Shown: in pieces, positions 40,101 to 46,794 of the stretch
Numbering within the stretch: position 1 is the first letter of the stretch
Layout of the letters: every line of letters begins with the position of its first letter
Assembly: GCF_030867095.1 (NCBI RefSeq)
Contig: NC_081824.1
Coordinates: 237,052,719-237,116,718 of the forward strand
Source of the DNA: Alligator mississippiensis
Taxonomy: Eukaryota > Chordata > Crocodylia > Alligatoridae
DNA: 64,000 nucleotides
Reading direction: 5' to 3'
Translations under genes and position numbers: made by a program
Notes under the pieces: model-generated
What the model was told of the DNA's origin: nothing
The model's database searches: none
What the model saw: only the letters and a program-made list of their open reading frames with translations

Positions 40101-42156
40101 AAAAAGACTATTTGGACATGCTCCCCTCACATAGAAACAAAGCTCTTACATGCCCACCGTGGGACAGAATTCATTTCCTTCTAATCCCACCCACATCGTG
40201 GGCCTCTGAAATGACCATTGCAGAACTTTGAAGGGACAGTAGGCTAAGATAGGGTGATTTCAGAGTGAGCAACAGGGACATGTGATACAGAGCTTTGGGT
40301 GTTCATTTTGTAATTGTCCCTAAGAGAGGGCAGAAAGGACACTTTCTCACTGTGCAGCAAGTTGTTGGGGTCATGGGGGCTCCTGACTTTGCTGATGGTG
40401 CAGACGGAGTCGAGGGAATGGCTGAAGAGAGAGGAAGTAGTTTCAAAGTGAGAGACAGCTTCCCACGGGTGTCTGGGTTGAGTACTAGTGGTTTTGCACT
40501 GGGGTTCCCCTGCCGTTTTATGGGGCTCTTTTCAAAGGGATGCTTTTGCTCAAAATGTGAAGAACTTTATGGTTTGGGTGTGCTAATAAGGAAGGCCAGG
40601 GCAGGCTAGGCAGTTACGATGCCCTTTCAGGATCATCCTTCTTCCTCCAGAGTTTTTCACATGCTCACTATATTTGCTGCACTGTAATACGTGTACTGAT
40701 ATACCATCCTACTGTTTTTAATCCCACGCTTTTTTATCCCACCTGTTTTAGTGCACAAGTCTGCTCCCCTGCCTTCCTCCAGAGCATCAGAGATTGGCCA
40801 TAGCTGAGAAGGGAGAAATGAACTAGGAAACACTCAGGCACCTGACTGATGGGGGGGGCAGGAAGAGTGGCACAGTCCCATATGTATACCAAATTGGTCT
40901 GACTGATGGGGGTTGTTCAGCTATTCAAGGTTAATCCAGCCACCAGAATCAGGACCACAAAGGAATTTTACTCCAGGTCACACTGGCAGGGACCACTGGG
41001 GTTGTTATGCTTTCCTCTGTAAAGCAAGGCACTTCCCAGGATCACCCAGGCACACCTTACCCAACAAATTCCTGATCACTGAAAGGGCCCAAGGGATCAG
41101 TGACACCCTTGGTTTCTCTTGCTCTCTCTCCATAGCAGAGTGTTGTTTTGGAGGAACTGGAGCTTTTATATTTGTGGGTTTTCTTCTGTCAGCTGTGGTG
41201 TGTGGGAGGGACCACTAATGGACTCCCATGGACTCTTGCAGTGTTGTAATGTGTTACAGTCATCTACAGTTGCAGGGGACTGAACCCAATGACTGATGTG
41301 TTCCCATCATCTTCACTTAGATCACATCAGCATATCTAGGGGCCAACAGAAAAGGGGTCCCATTTTGCTACACCTGGTTCAAGCCCAGCACAGCAGCATC
41401 GCTGCCCCAAAGAACCTACCCCAGAGGTCACACGCCACAAAATGGCACGTGTGCCAGCAGAGCATATCGCGTGCTATTTTGTGGCGTGCCATTTTGCTCG
41501 CCACGCCACAGCCAGCCTGGGCTCTGGGCAGCTGGCACGGACCACGGAGGCCAGGCTGCTTGCAGCAGGTGGCAGGGAGGCTGCAAGCCCTGGTTGGGGC
41601 TCCGTGGCTTCGCACATGCCTCTGGGATGCACTGTCGGGAAGAAGCTGGAGCACCTCAACCCCATCCCATCCCTGGCTGTTTGTGGGGATGCGAGCCCAG
41701 CAACAAGGACTGGGCCCCTTGTGGCTCCCCCGCCCTCTGCCCGGACACCCCACGTCGAGGCGCGGGTGAGCTTGGGATGTCTTTGCCAGTCCGGCCCCTG
41801 CCCTACACTCTGAAGAGGCAAGGGGATGGGGGGGTACAGCTTGCTGTGAGGGCAGCGAGAGAGACAGACTCAGTCCCAGAGTGCCAGCAAGGGTTACACT
41901 TCCCCTTCTCCGGACTCCCCCCCACCCCTCCCTAAGCCCGGGGCTTGGATGAGCGCGCAGGCTCCTGCTCGCCCCCCGGGACATCTCCCGCCCCTGCCTG
42001 CGGGCAGCTCCGGGGCCGGGATGGTCTCGCGCCCGCCCGCGGGCACAGGTCCCTGCCCAAGCAGCACAGCCCACGGGCGCAGCCGGACTCACCCGCTCCG
42101 CAGCCCGGCAGCAGCAGCAGCAGCAGCAGCGGGCGCTCTGCCCAGCACCGACCCAT
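61..42156 (-). CDS. MERTK: MERTK receptor tyrosine kinase, 5' half of the gene (exons 1-8, continues off the left edge)
   Basis: TAM-family receptor tyrosine kinase of the plasma membrane. In vertebrates it binds GAS6 and PROS1 bridged to phosphatidylserine and drives clearance of dying cells, including photoreceptor tips. Eight exons total 1,305 coding bases (435 codons); every junction is GT-AG and every phase agrees with the next exon. The assembled ectodomain has a leucine-rich signal peptide (residues 1-21), a poorly conserved linker (22-95), Ig1 (about 96-197, Cys113 and Cys178), Ig2 (199-284, Cys221 and Cys265), FN3-1 (286-384) and the start of FN3-2 (from 386). Several N-glycosylation sequons are visible (for example N86, N173, N210, N218, N237, N297). 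AXL and TYRO3 are the alternatives. MERTK is chosen from residue-level similarity and from the divergent neighbour ANAPC1. The transmembrane and kinase exons are outside the window. Confidence 0.95.
1670..2012. mobile_element. Foldback (palindromic) MITE in MERTK intron 7
   Basis: Two arms of about 67 bp are near-perfect reverse complements: 1,670-1,737 (starting ATTCATGGCAGAAG) and about 1,946-2,012 (ending CTGCCATGAAT). Further inward, about 1,790-1,835 pairs with 1,894-1,935. The whole unit could fold into one long hairpin. The open frames found here on both strands are products of the palindrome. The target duplication is not clear and the family was not recognised. Confidence 0.8.
2099..2282 (-). 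CDS. MERTK: MERTK exon 7 (second half of fibronectin III domain 1)
   Basis: A 184-base exon, residues 324-385, found by minus-strand translation. It starts VKEA, contains [10 protein letters not shown] and [11 protein letters not shown], and ends STTEG, which are diagnostic of MERTK. The acceptor CTATGTAG ends at 2,283 and the donor GTAGGA starts at 2,098. It enters in phase 0 and leaves on the first base of Ala385, completed by exon 8. A foldback transposon begins 86 bp beyond the donor. Confidence 0.94.
2283..6160. other. MERTK intron 6, proximal part
   Basis: No coding similarity or clear repeat was recognised. 4,430-4,980 is a GC-rich, low-complexity stretch resembling other GC-rich blocks in the window. 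About 5,920-6,000 looks like a faint tRNA-like SINE trace (AGTGCTGTGCTGGAAAGCC, then CAGGTTCAA). Confidence 0.5.
6169..8915 (+). mobile_element. Degenerate APE-type LINE with C-terminal C2H2 finger (copy 1)
   Basis: The apurinic endonuclease start is visible ([10 protein letters not shown] at about 6,177, then [20 protein letters not shown]). Most of the endonuclease is deleted. Reverse transcriptase pieces follow ([14 protein letters not shown] at 7,343; [16 protein letters not shown] at 7,470; [16 protein letters not shown] at about 8,020), with the YADD box decayed to YTDN. The thumb and carboxyl end reach a C2H2 finger (CHVC at 8,782-8,793; HLKTH ending 8,844) and a TAA at 8,848. The element ends in an A-rich tail near 8,915. 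Frameshifts, stops and a MITE insertion make it inactive. The exact clade is not assigned. Confidence 0.85.
7035..7330. mobile_element. MITE inserted within the LINE reverse transcriptase
   Basis: The LINE frame is interrupted after NANI and resumes at VTIFKKG. The 296-bp insert begins GGGCATTTTTACATG and ends TACAGAAGCCC, so its ends are imperfect inverted repeats. It is flanked by ATT at 7,032-7,034 and 7,331-7,333, a 3-bp duplication. A 3-bp duplication suggests a Harbinger-like element, but this is inference. Confidence 0.75.
8916..9645. other. MERTK intron 6, unassigned
   Basis: No gene or family was recognised between the LINE tail and the next CR1 fragment. Confidence 0.4.
9652..10040 (-). 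mobile_element. CR1 fragment, 3' end
   Basis: The plus strand reads ATCATAGGATCATAGAACAG then GGGCTGGGAGGGACCT, the reverse complement of a CR1 3' end. The minus strand encodes the terminal part of CR1 ORF2 ([21 protein letters not shown]). Strongly 5'-truncated. The subfamily differs from the copies with GTTAGGGTCGG tails. Confidence 0.85.
10041..11825. other. MERTK intron 6, unassigned
   Basis: No coding similarity was recognised. A segment at about 11,590 (GGTAGTCCCTCGATACAAGG) resembles a recurrent interspersed-repeat motif, but no element could be bounded. Confidence 0.4.
11891..12418 (+). pseudogene. CR1 ORF1, SGNH/GDSL esterase domain
   Basis: An open frame with the SGNH hydrolase blocks in order: GDSLLRG at about 11,921 (catalytic serine), HVGTND at about 12,077 (Gly and Asn blocks) and DGLHLS at about 12,339 (catalytic Asp-x-x-His). 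Esterase domains of this kind are known in CR1 ORF1. The reading frame is open to a TAA at 12,416. The upstream 40 residues come from flanking low-complexity DNA (glutamine/proline-rich), so the true start is lost. It belongs to the transposon, not to a host enzyme. Confidence 0.88.
12520..15323 (+). pseudogene. CR1 ORF2, endonuclease and reverse transcriptase (disrupted)
   Basis: The endonuclease begins near [11 protein letters not shown] (12,574) and includes GVYYRPP and MGDFNYLDI. The RT includes [41 protein letters not shown] and the catalytic box FADDTKLW (about 14,519). The carboxyl end reaches LDAYLAGIL at 15,323. Breaks: TAG at 12,673 in place of a tryptophan codon, frameshifts near 13,705, 13,845 and 14,668 (the last in an A-run), and TAA at 14,255. 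The rest of the sequence is well kept, so the copy appears relatively young. Confidence 0.9.
15661..16040 (-). mobile_element. CR1 fragment, 3' end
   Basis: The plus strand starts with a triple CATAGATT repeat and TGTTAGGGTCGGAAGGGACC, the reverse complement of a CR1 3' terminus. The minus strand encodes the end of ORF2 ([27 protein letters not shown]). It is closely similar to the copy at 22,677-24,255, so both come from one subfamily. It is 5'-truncated about 300 bp upstream of MERTK exon 6's donor. Confidence 0.9.
16333..16448 (-). CDS. MERTK: MERTK exon 6 (first half of fibronectin III domain 1)
   Basis: A 116-base exon, residues 285-323. It begins IPSPP and contains the FN3 core Trp307 and the segment PGFDGYSPF, closely matching vertebrate MERTK. 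The acceptor is a CTTTTTCCTGTAG tract ending at 16,449 and the donor is GTAAGC at 16,332. It enters in phase 1 and leaves in phase 0. Confidence 0.95.
16449..18882. other. MERTK intron 5
   Basis: 2.4 kb without recognised coding sequence or clear transposon. Open frames here lack similarity I can identify. Confidence 0.5.
18883..18969 (-). CDS. MERTK: MERTK exon 5 (end of Ig domain 2)
   Basis: An 87-base exon, residues 256-285, found by translating the minus strand in the large gap between exons 4 and 6. FSCEAHN carries Cys265, the second Ig2 cysteine, and the exon ends in INIK, as in other MERTK proteins. The acceptor TTGCAG ends at 18,970 and the donor GTAAGG starts at 18,882. Phase is 1 at both ends, agreeing with exon 4 and exon 6. 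Confidence 0.93.
19588..20150 (-). mobile_element. CR1-like fragment, 3' end of an older subfamily
   Basis: The plus strand begins AAGAACATAAGAATTGCCA then GGTTAGACCATAGGTCCA, a common reptilian CR1-type 3' end. The minus strand gives [16 protein letters not shown] (about 20,100) and, after shifts, remnants of the terminal ORF2 block. It is more diverged than the other CR1 copies. Confidence 0.75.
20833..22520. mobile_element. 1.7-kb element with inverted termini and probable TA duplication
   Basis: The left end (GGCCTATACGAAGC, then a GATTTGGATTCAG-rich stretch) is an imperfect reverse complement of the right end (CCGAAGCTTCGCACAGCC at about 22,503-22,519, preceded by GATTCGG/AAATC-rich DNA). 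TA flanks both ends (20,831-20,832 and 22,521-22,522). The interior is AT-rich from 21,350 to 21,800 and then GC-rich, with a 14-G run facing a 12-C run. No transposase is visible. A mariner-like nonautonomous element is one possibility. Confidence 0.6.
22135..22165. repeat. G14/C12 perfect stem
   Basis: Fourteen consecutive G (22,135-22,148), a five-base loop ATGTG, then twelve consecutive C (22,154-22,165). It can form a very stable hairpin or a G-quadruplex. Run lengths in an assembly may be unreliable. Confidence 0.9.
22677..24255 (-). mobile_element. 5'-truncated CR1 with long RT frame
   Basis: Minus-strand CR1. The 3' terminus is at about 22,677 (plus strand CATAGATTCATAGACGTTAG). Its RT runs from [16 protein letters not shown] (about 24,230) through [54 protein letters not shown] and the catalytic FADDTKLW (about 23,570) to the thumb. 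One frameshift lies near 23,950, between RPVSLTS and the GFVAG block, and another near 22,935. It lies in MERTK intron 4 in the same orientation as the gene. Confidence 0.92.
24256..25270. other. MERTK intron 4, unassigned
   Basis: No gene was recognised. GGCTGAGAACCACTAG near 24,495 resembles a hAT-like terminus, but no partner end was found. Confidence 0.4.
25279..25506. mobile_element. hAT-like MITE with 8-bp target duplication
   Basis: The 228-bp element starts CAGGGGTAAGCAACC and ends CATTGCTGACCCCTG, which are inverted repeats of each other. It is flanked by GTGTACAG (25,271-25,278) and GTGTAGAG (25,507-25,514), a 7/8 match. CAGGG ends and an 8-bp duplication are typical of hAT transposons. 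A sister copy lies at 39,432-39,645. Confidence 0.88.
25515..26190. repeat. GC-rich block with short repeated units, intron 4
   Basis: The segment 25,690-25,930 repeats AGGGCTGCCTGCTC-like units in both orientations, with CCATCTC joints. It is probably part of an older interspersed repeat. Open frames on both strands reflect composition only. Confidence 0.5.
26195..26768 (+). mobile_element. CR1 fragment, 3' end
   Basis: The plus strand encodes the terminal part of CR1 ORF2: [57 protein letters not shown]. It ends in TTTCTATGATTCTATG at about 26,750-26,766, the canonical CR1 3' repeat. 5'-truncated, with a frameshift near 26,330. Confidence 0.9.
26771..28081. other. MERTK intron 4, unassigned
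   Basis: No gene was seen. A terminus-like CAGTTTGAAAACCACTGG at about 27,945 suggests the end of a hAT-type element, with the other end not located. Confidence 0.4.
28082..28145. repeat. Compound (TC)n(CA)n microsatellite
   Basis: About 17 TC units are directly followed by about 15 CA units without interruption. Open frames reading Ser/Leu and His/Thr repeats here are artefacts. Confidence 0.98.
28146..30936. other. MERTK intron 4, unassigned
   Basis: No recognised coding sequence or bounded repeat. Confidence 0.4.
30937..31160. mobile_element. Possible MITE with TCTACACCA termini
   Basis: The left end AGGGTCTGTCTACACCA is an imperfect inverted copy of the right end TGGTGTAGACCTATGCT, about 224 bp apart. 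Such GTCTACAC termini are common in small reptilian DNA elements. The target duplication is not clear. Confidence 0.5.
31161..32251. other. MERTK intron 4, end nearest exon 4
   Basis: No gene or bounded repeat was recognised. Confidence 0.4.
32252..32425 (-). CDS. MERTK: MERTK exon 4 (Ig domain 2, first part)
   Basis: A 174-base exon, residues 198-256. It contains [10 protein letters not shown], Cys221 in [11 protein letters not shown], and SPSILTVPG, all hallmark MERTK Ig2 sequence. The acceptor CTGCACAG ends at 32,426 and the donor GTGAGT starts at 32,251. Phase is 1 at both ends. Three N-glycosylation sequons lie in it (NVT, NLT, NSS). The intron separating it from exon 3 is only 342 bp, far shorter than the neighbouring introns. 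Confidence 0.95.
32768..32868 (-). CDS. MERTK: MERTK exon 3 (end of Ig domain 1)
   Basis: A 101-base exon, too short to stand out as an open frame but recognised from [13 protein letters not shown] and EIVSDPIF, which match the family closely. Residues 165-198 include Cys178, the partner of Cys113. The acceptor is a CCCCCTGCAG tract ending at 32,869 and the donor is GTATGC at 32,767. It enters with one base that completes Ser164 and leaves on one base of Gly198, matching exon 4. Confidence 0.93.
32869..35620. other. MERTK intron 2
   Basis: 33,345-33,700 holds weak MIR/SINE-like traces on the minus strand. 34,105-34,135 (GAGGTGCACCGATAGAGATT) looks like a DNA transposon terminus. 34,340-35,240 is a GC-rich block whose segments resemble others near 41.5 kb (GCTGCTTGCAGCAGG) and 46.5 kb (CACAAATCTGGGG). 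34,710-34,729 has a small G8/C6 hairpin. 35,220-35,330 is TC-rich. No gene was seen. Confidence 0.5.
35622..35751. mobile_element. Ends of two hAT-like elements, nested or adjacent
   Basis: AAAAGGTTGAGAAACACTG ends at 35,689 and AAAAGGTTGGGAACCACTG ends at 35,751. Both match the reverse complement of the CAGTGGTTCTCAACC terminus seen in many hAT elements and at 43,380. Left ends were not found. The second end lies about 80 bp beyond MERTK exon 2's donor. Confidence 0.6.
35833..36259 (-). CDS. MERTK: MERTK exon 2 (linker and most of Ig domain 1)
   Basis: A 427-base exon, residues 22-164. The acceptor is a TTGTTTTACAG tract ending at 36,260 and the donor is GTAATT at 35,832. The first 70 residues are a charged, low-similarity linker, as expected for the fast-evolving MERTK amino terminus. 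Ig1 follows: Cys113 in FNCSIN, Trp132 in LWKDGKEL, then a strand ending at the split Ser164. WKDGKEL is a strong match to vertebrate MERTK Ig1, the GAS6-binding domain in this family. Transposon-derived sequence ends about 80 bp past the donor. Confidence 0.93.
36260..37582. other. MERTK intron 1, first part
   Basis: No gene was seen. 37,455-37,560 on the plus strand resembles the 3' half of a MIR/CORE-type SINE (GTGGGCAAAGTCCATTAGCC, CTCTGTGCC, GGGACTACTACCTTGCATAG). Confidence 0.45.
37583..37746. mobile_element. Short foldback element
   Basis: The left half (TACACCTTAAAGACCAACAG, then CCACAGCTCACTTCGTCAG) is an imperfect reverse complement of the right half (CTGATGAAGTGAACTGTAGC, then TAGTCTATAAGGCACAC). 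The unit is palindromic over about 160 bp. A further scrap of the family (CACAGCTCATGAAAGTTTAT) lies at 42,840. Confidence 0.75.
37747..39431. other. MERTK intron 1, AT-rich unique stretch
   Basis: No recognised repeat except a possible MIR-like trace at 39,180-39,260. The low repeat density makes it a place to look for conserved noncoding sequence, but nothing in the sequence itself proves function. Confidence 0.4.
39432..39645. mobile_element. hAT-like MITE, sister of the copy at 25.3 kb
   Basis: It starts CAAGGGTAGGCAACC and ends TGCCGACCCCTG. The interior matches the copy at 25,279-25,506 (CCAGCATGGGTGC, GCATGCCAACATCTT, GTGGGTGTTTTTGGCACTCTG). The flanks TTTTAAAA and ATTTAGAA match at 6 of 8 positions, consistent with an old 8-bp target duplication. 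Confidence 0.82.
39646..42092. other. MERTK intron 1, part next to exon 1
   Basis: 39,646-41,290 shows nothing recognised. 41,424-41,800 is a GC-rich interspersed block with an internal inverted pair (ACGCCACAAAAT / ATTTTGTGGCGT) and similarity to 35,100-35,230. From about 41,930 the CpG island begins. Confidence 0.45.
42093..42156 (-). CDS. MERTK: MERTK exon 1, coding part (signal peptide)
   Basis: The start codon is at 42,156-42,154 in a strong context (GCC before ATG, G after). Twenty-one codons encode a typical secretory signal: a short polar head with an arginine, then seven consecutive leucines and a small-residue end (GCGA). The leucines come from an uninterrupted run of seven CTG codons (42,109-42,129). 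The exon ends on one base of a split codon, followed by the donor GTGAGT at 42,092. That phase fits the acceptor of exon 2. It lies inside a CpG island. The cleavage site is inferred to be near residue 21. Confidence 0.9.
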
Positions 42157-42480
42157 GGCGGGAGCCCGGGGAGCGCCTCGGGCAGCCGTGCGCCCAGCAA
42201 ACTGCTGCCCCGAGCGGGACGGGACGGGACGGGGCGGGGCGGGGCGGAGCCGCAGTGTCCTGCCCAGGCCCGGGCCCGCCCCGCGCTCCGCCCGCGGGCG
42301 CCGTGGAGGCGGGAGGGCAGTGCCCGGGGGCGCCGGGCTGCTGCGTGGCGGCCGAGCTCGCCCGGCACTCCCTCGCCCCGCAGCCGGGCAGGTGGGGGGA
42401 CCCGCAACTCAGCCCCTGCGGGAGGCTGCCCACAGAACCGCCTCCAGGGGGGAGCCCCCTGCCCCGAGTCTTTCTGCCCC
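42157..42480 (-). promoter_or_regulatory. MERTK: MERTK promoter and 5' UTR in a CpG island
   Basis: The block from about 41,930 to 42,480 is very GC- and CpG-rich compared with its surroundings. Stacked GC boxes (GGGGCGGGGC, Sp1/KLF type) lie at about 42,230-42,250, some 75-95 bp upstream of the start codon. No TATA box is evident. This fits a TATA-less CpG-island promoter. The start of transcription cannot be set from sequence alone. Long open frames on both strands here are by-products of GC content. Confidence 0.7.
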
Positions 42481-43095
42481 TGTTTTGTTCTCGAAAGAAA
42501 TGGGGAGTAGCTCCGGAATTGGGAGGGGGCTGCAGGTTCTGGAAAAAAATGCTGGCTGCAAAACGTGCCTGGGAAAACTGTTCCTGTTCAACTACAGGCT
42601 TTCGTCTCCTATGAGGCTCGGCGCGGCTTCGGAAAACGGGGCTAGCTCGGCGCCGCTGAAGAGCCGAGAACTCTGCCAAAACCTTCAGTCCTGTTCCCAT
42701 GGGAGAGAAGATTGTGCCTACCCCTTCAGGGCCCCCTCCTTTCTTCCTCCCCTTTCACTGCCCTTCCTATTCTAATCTCCTATTCTACTTACTGCTTTTT
42801 AGTTAGAAGCCCCTTCACCGGCATCCGATTAAATAAGCCACAGCTCATGAAAGTTTATGCATCTCCGATTTAGTTAACCCGTGAGGTGCAAATCTACCCT
42901 GCCTTCCATCAGTGTGCCTTTGTCAAGCCCTGCCACTCCTGCTCTTCCTGGGGCTTGTGTCCACATCTTCATTCTCTTCTAGAGCGGCTCCCTAGTTTTC
43001 AAGGAGTCCATGGAAAAGGACCAGTGTTTGTTGTTTTTGTTGGGGTGCATCCAACCGTCCGCACTCCTGAAGCTTCTGGCACAACATTATCTACA
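42481..43095. other. Intergenic, upstream of MERTK
   Basis: The CpG island fades here. A foldback-family scrap lies at about 42,836-42,875. No gene was seen. Confidence 0.4.
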
Positions 43096-43394
43096 GGAGT
43101 ATTTCTCAACCTGTGGGTCAGGACCCAAAAGTGGGTCGCAACAATAGGTCACAAACAAACTTGAAAAATGGATTCTCCTTTAAAGGAGAAAAACGTGAGA
43201 AACCGTTGCTTTTCCCTTGAGGGCTGGCAGAGCTCCAGCCTATGGGGAGCTGTTTGGGGGCTCCATGCCCCACACACACCCCTCCTGTCCCACACACTTG
43301 GGGGCAGCAGGTCAGGAGTGAGGGGCACTGGGTCAGGACTGGTCATTGAACTTTACAGATGGGTCCGGGTTACAAAAAAGGTTGAGAACCACTG
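43096..43394. mobile_element. hAT-like MITE (CTCAACC ends)
   Basis: The left end contains TTTCTCAACCTGTGGGTC. The right end is AAGGTTGAGAACCACTG, the inverted counterpart. ATCTACA flanks both sides (43,089-43,095 and 43,395-43,401). The interior repeats GGGTC-type sub-termini, as in hAT nonautonomous elements of this type. Confidence 0.75.
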
Positions 43395-43401
43395 ATCTAC
43401 A

Positions 43402-44460
43402 TTATTAGCTAAACCTCATCACTCTCATGAAGGCTCCCATGTTCTTTAGGCACCCGGTGAATGCATCAGTCAGCAGGATGAATGACTTGGCGATCAATGG
43501 AAAACAGACCCAGTTTTGCCACCTCCTGTAACTGCAGAACCTGATGGCTGTATTACGCAGTTGGCACTCACTGCCTACTCTGTCATCCTCACACAGCAAT
43601 CAGAATGCCAGGTTATAGTCTCAAACAGAAAAGCCAAGCTTTCGGTGCTCAAGAGCAGGGACAGACAACAGCAGTCATCAGTGATACTTCCCAGCTCTTG
43701 AACTGTGTTATTTATACCTTTACCCACTGAAACACTTGACCCCCTGCATATCGTATCTTGTTCTTTTATATTTTAGGATTTTTCCTGAATTTACTGTATT
43801 TCTATACCATTTAGGGGGCAGTGGTCAGGGGATACGAGTCTGATCCCAAATCCTCTAGCTTCCCACCGAAGGTAAGAAAACATTAAGGAGGTCCACTATG
43901 TAGATTTATAAACACCTTTCTTTTCCTTTAATGCTCTCTTTGCACATATTTTTAAGGACTTATCTCTGTTTTCATTTCAACATTTTCATGCACATTGAAA
44001 ATGTCTCCCTGTCATTTCTAGGAGTAAAATCATCCAATGATAATTGGTTTGGTGGTCCTGAGTGAGATACCAAATCCTATTCATTTCTCTCATGGTGGGT
44101 CCCTTAGCTGGGATTCTGGCAGCATAAGGTATTAGGCCCACCCCCACAAAAGCATAACTTAAAGTCATAACAATACATAACTGATATATCATTATTTCTG
44201 AAGCATTGTCATTTCTGTAATTCAACAGTAGGTGATGTCACTTTCTTGTGACATTATTCTACTTATTTCTACATCTATTTCATTTTGTTATCTGTAATGG
44301 AGAATTCAGTATTCTCTGAACTGATAATAGGTTCCTTTGGGGTTGGTGGAGATGAATGTAAATTATACCACTGAGCACAGAGGCTGCATTTGTTACTACA
44401 GTTAAATCCACAGTGGGAGTGTAGGAAAGTCTTTTACAACTATGCTAGCACCAGAGCAAA
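43402..44460. other. Intergenic, unassigned
   Basis: No gene or clear repeat was recognised. Confidence 0.4.
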
Positions 44461-44464
44461 CATT

Positions 44465-44540
44465 CCTCTGGGATCAGTAGGAATCAAACCTAGGTCTTCT
44501 GGATCTTGCAACATAAGCTTCTCTGCCTAAGACCCATCTT
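44465..44540 (-). repeat. tRNA-derived SINE trace
   Basis: The minus strand contains AGACCTAGGTTTGATTCCTAC, close to a pol III B box region (GGTTCGANTCC), preceded by an A-box-like part. The body is too diverged to classify. Confidence 0.4.
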
Positions 44541-44989
44541 TGTTCATCAAGCCTGTGTGAGGCTCCTGAAGCTACCTCTGTAGGTAGGTTGAGGAGCCTG
44601 CCAACCCCACCACCCTTGGTTGGAATAAAATGTGCAATGATTTGTTCTGTCATAGGTAGATGGGCAGGTGTGTGCCAGCCATCAACATTTTTGCCAGCGT
44701 TGTCTACCCCTGCATGTCTTAAAAAAGCCAGGAGGCAATCTGTGTTAGTGCTAGAATAGAGTTAGTCAATCTGGAGCAGGCTGTGGTCTGCAGGCCCCAC
44801 AAATGCAGAGCCTCAGCACATGTTATCACTGCCTGTAGCTCTGGAGATTCCTGGTGCATCAGATGAAATAGCTGTTGTTGTATTGGTGGTAGCTCATCTG
44901 GGCCTTGAATAGTCTGGAATCTGAAGACCATAGGGGAGCAGGTACCCAGCACCTTATTTGTTGCAAACTTTTCACAAGCATAAACCCCA

Positions 44990-45075
44990 ACAAACTCTGA
45001 CTTGGGCGAGAGATTTGAACCTGGGTCTCCCACATCCTAGGTAAGCACCCTAACCATTGATGTAGTAGTGTGTCT
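44990..45075 (-). repeat. tRNA-derived SINE head
   Basis: The minus strand reads TGGTTAGGGTGCTTACC, then GATGTGGGAGACCCAGG and GGTTCAAATCTC: A-box-like and B-box-like parts with tRNA spacing. This is a common sauropsid SINE head. The body is not recognised. Confidence 0.55.
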
Positions 45076-45945
45076 GAAAAAGTATGAGTCATATCTGACT
45101 CTCTTTTGTGTGGTTTACCCAAGCAAATCAGATGGGAAAACACTCCACAAAAGGAGGCCACAATGGGACAGAGATGTTCTATTTCAATGAGAGACTGACA
45201 TGCATTGTGGGTTTGGTTACTTGGGCATTTGATTTTGTGGATCTAGAGGACTTCTCATTTTAGCTTGATTTAGAAAAAAGTTGTCTTGAGATAGTTAGCT
45301 TTTCAAAAATCGCTTAATGGAAAGGAGCTTACATTTGCAAAATGTTTGCAATTAACAAAATGTCCAAGGACATGAACATTGCCTGGAATATTATGTTTAG
45401 ATCATTTTCCTTCTTATGCAGAAAAATTATTTGAACTGTACCATGAATTTCCCTTTTATAAGGAAACCTACATATAGTTTTTCCCAAGTTTAGAAGAAAG
45501 TTCTTAAAATAACAATGATAATTATTATTATTATCATCATTTTTACTATGGACTGAGTTTGTAGCATGTACTGATGTCTATATAGAATATAGTAGGCCAT
45601 GAACAATTAAGCCATCCTAGCTTGCTCACAGAAAATTATAAATCTGGCTGTACACAGGATCCCAACTTTTTTAGTAAGTTGGATCATCCAGTCCTTTTGC
45701 AGTACTCTTGAGGAGTTCACAGTTAATTTTGATATAACTCCTTTCATGGACAGCACTACAAGTACCATGTTTATCACGCTTATCTTCCTGAGGCGTCAGA
45801 TAGTACCACTGATAGGTCACAAATGTAAAGGCTTTCTCAGCTCCTCTCCAAAGGTGTGCTCATGATGTCAGCTGGAGGCATGGCTGCATTGATAATAACT
45901 GTTGAGCAGTGGTCCCCCCACTGCCTCATCCATGGCCCTGATGTA
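45076..45945. other. Intergenic, unassigned
   Basis: No gene or bounded element was recognised. Confidence 0.4.
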
Positions 45946-46784
45946 CAGGGATCCTGGTTTTCTCTGTTTAAAAATGACAAAATCTCTGATCTGTTAAGAA
46001 AGAAAGAACGTAAATTCTCTGATAAAACCGCAAATCCACATTTTTTTGCTATTAAAATGAAACAGCACTATATATATCTAGGTATAAGTTGAACACAAAG
46101 TTTTATTGATATATTTACAATTTTAAAGCAATTTGGAAGCCTACCAGTGCCTCAATCATTATAATAAATAAATTCTAGATACATATACATATACATTTTG
46201 ATGTTTGATTTTGGGGTTTTTTATCATGGAAAATCAGAGCTCCCCCTGCCCCTTCACTCACCAAGACATGGATCCAGCTGCAGCTGTCCCCTCCCCCCTA
46301 CTTTGTGGCACTGAGCAGCTCTGATATGGCAGTGCTCTGCCCATGCCATTGCCCCTCAATCCCAAGCCACAGCCCCCCAGCCCTGCCAGTGCCACTCACT
46401 CCCCACCCATCAAGCCTCCCCGTCCCAACCCACTCTGTCCTGCCACGCCAAGTCCCATCTGCTGAGCCATAGAGGCCCTGGGAAGAGGGCAGCAGGGCAG
46501 GGAGCCTTGAGCTCACAGCTGCCAACCTGCATCCATCCCCACGCTATACACAAATCTGGGGGGTATGTGCTCTCGATGCTGTCTGGCTGCCATGTACGTG
46601 TGTGCACATGCACATGGTGCCCCCTCCCTGATTGCCCTTCTCCTGCTCCCCCCAGCCCCTTGCAAGCTAGAACTTTTCCAGTCTGCAAGGGGAAACTTGC
46701 TGTTTCCCACATTTTTCTCCTTAAAATGAGAAAATCTGCATTTCACCATGTTTTTCTGCGGTGAACAGAAAACCTGAATCCCTA
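45946..46784. mobile_element. DNA transposon with CAGGGATCCTGG termini (copy 1)
   Basis: The left end CAGGGATCCTGGTTTTCTCTG is an imperfect inverted copy of the right end AACAGAAAACCTGAATCCCTA. The interior holds an AT-rich part and a GC-rich part including CACAAATCTGGGGGG at 46,551. The same terminus defines the element at 60,297-61,987. No transposase frame was seen. The flanks do not give a convincing duplication. Confidence 0.6.
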
Positions 46785-46794
46785 GTGATCAGGA

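Noticed and set aside
61..42156. AXL or TYRO3 instead of MERTK
   Set aside because: Residue-level resemblance in Ig2 and FN3 is closest to MERTK, and the divergent ANAPC1 neighbour is specific to the MERTK locus.
41945..42775. 276-codon plus-strand open frame over the MERTK first exon
   Set aside because: It lies antisense to the CpG island and signal-peptide exon, is rich in Arg/Pro/Gly/Ala from GC content, and matches no family. The 342-codon minus-strand frame at 41,379-42,407 is also compositional and in a different frame from the signal peptide.
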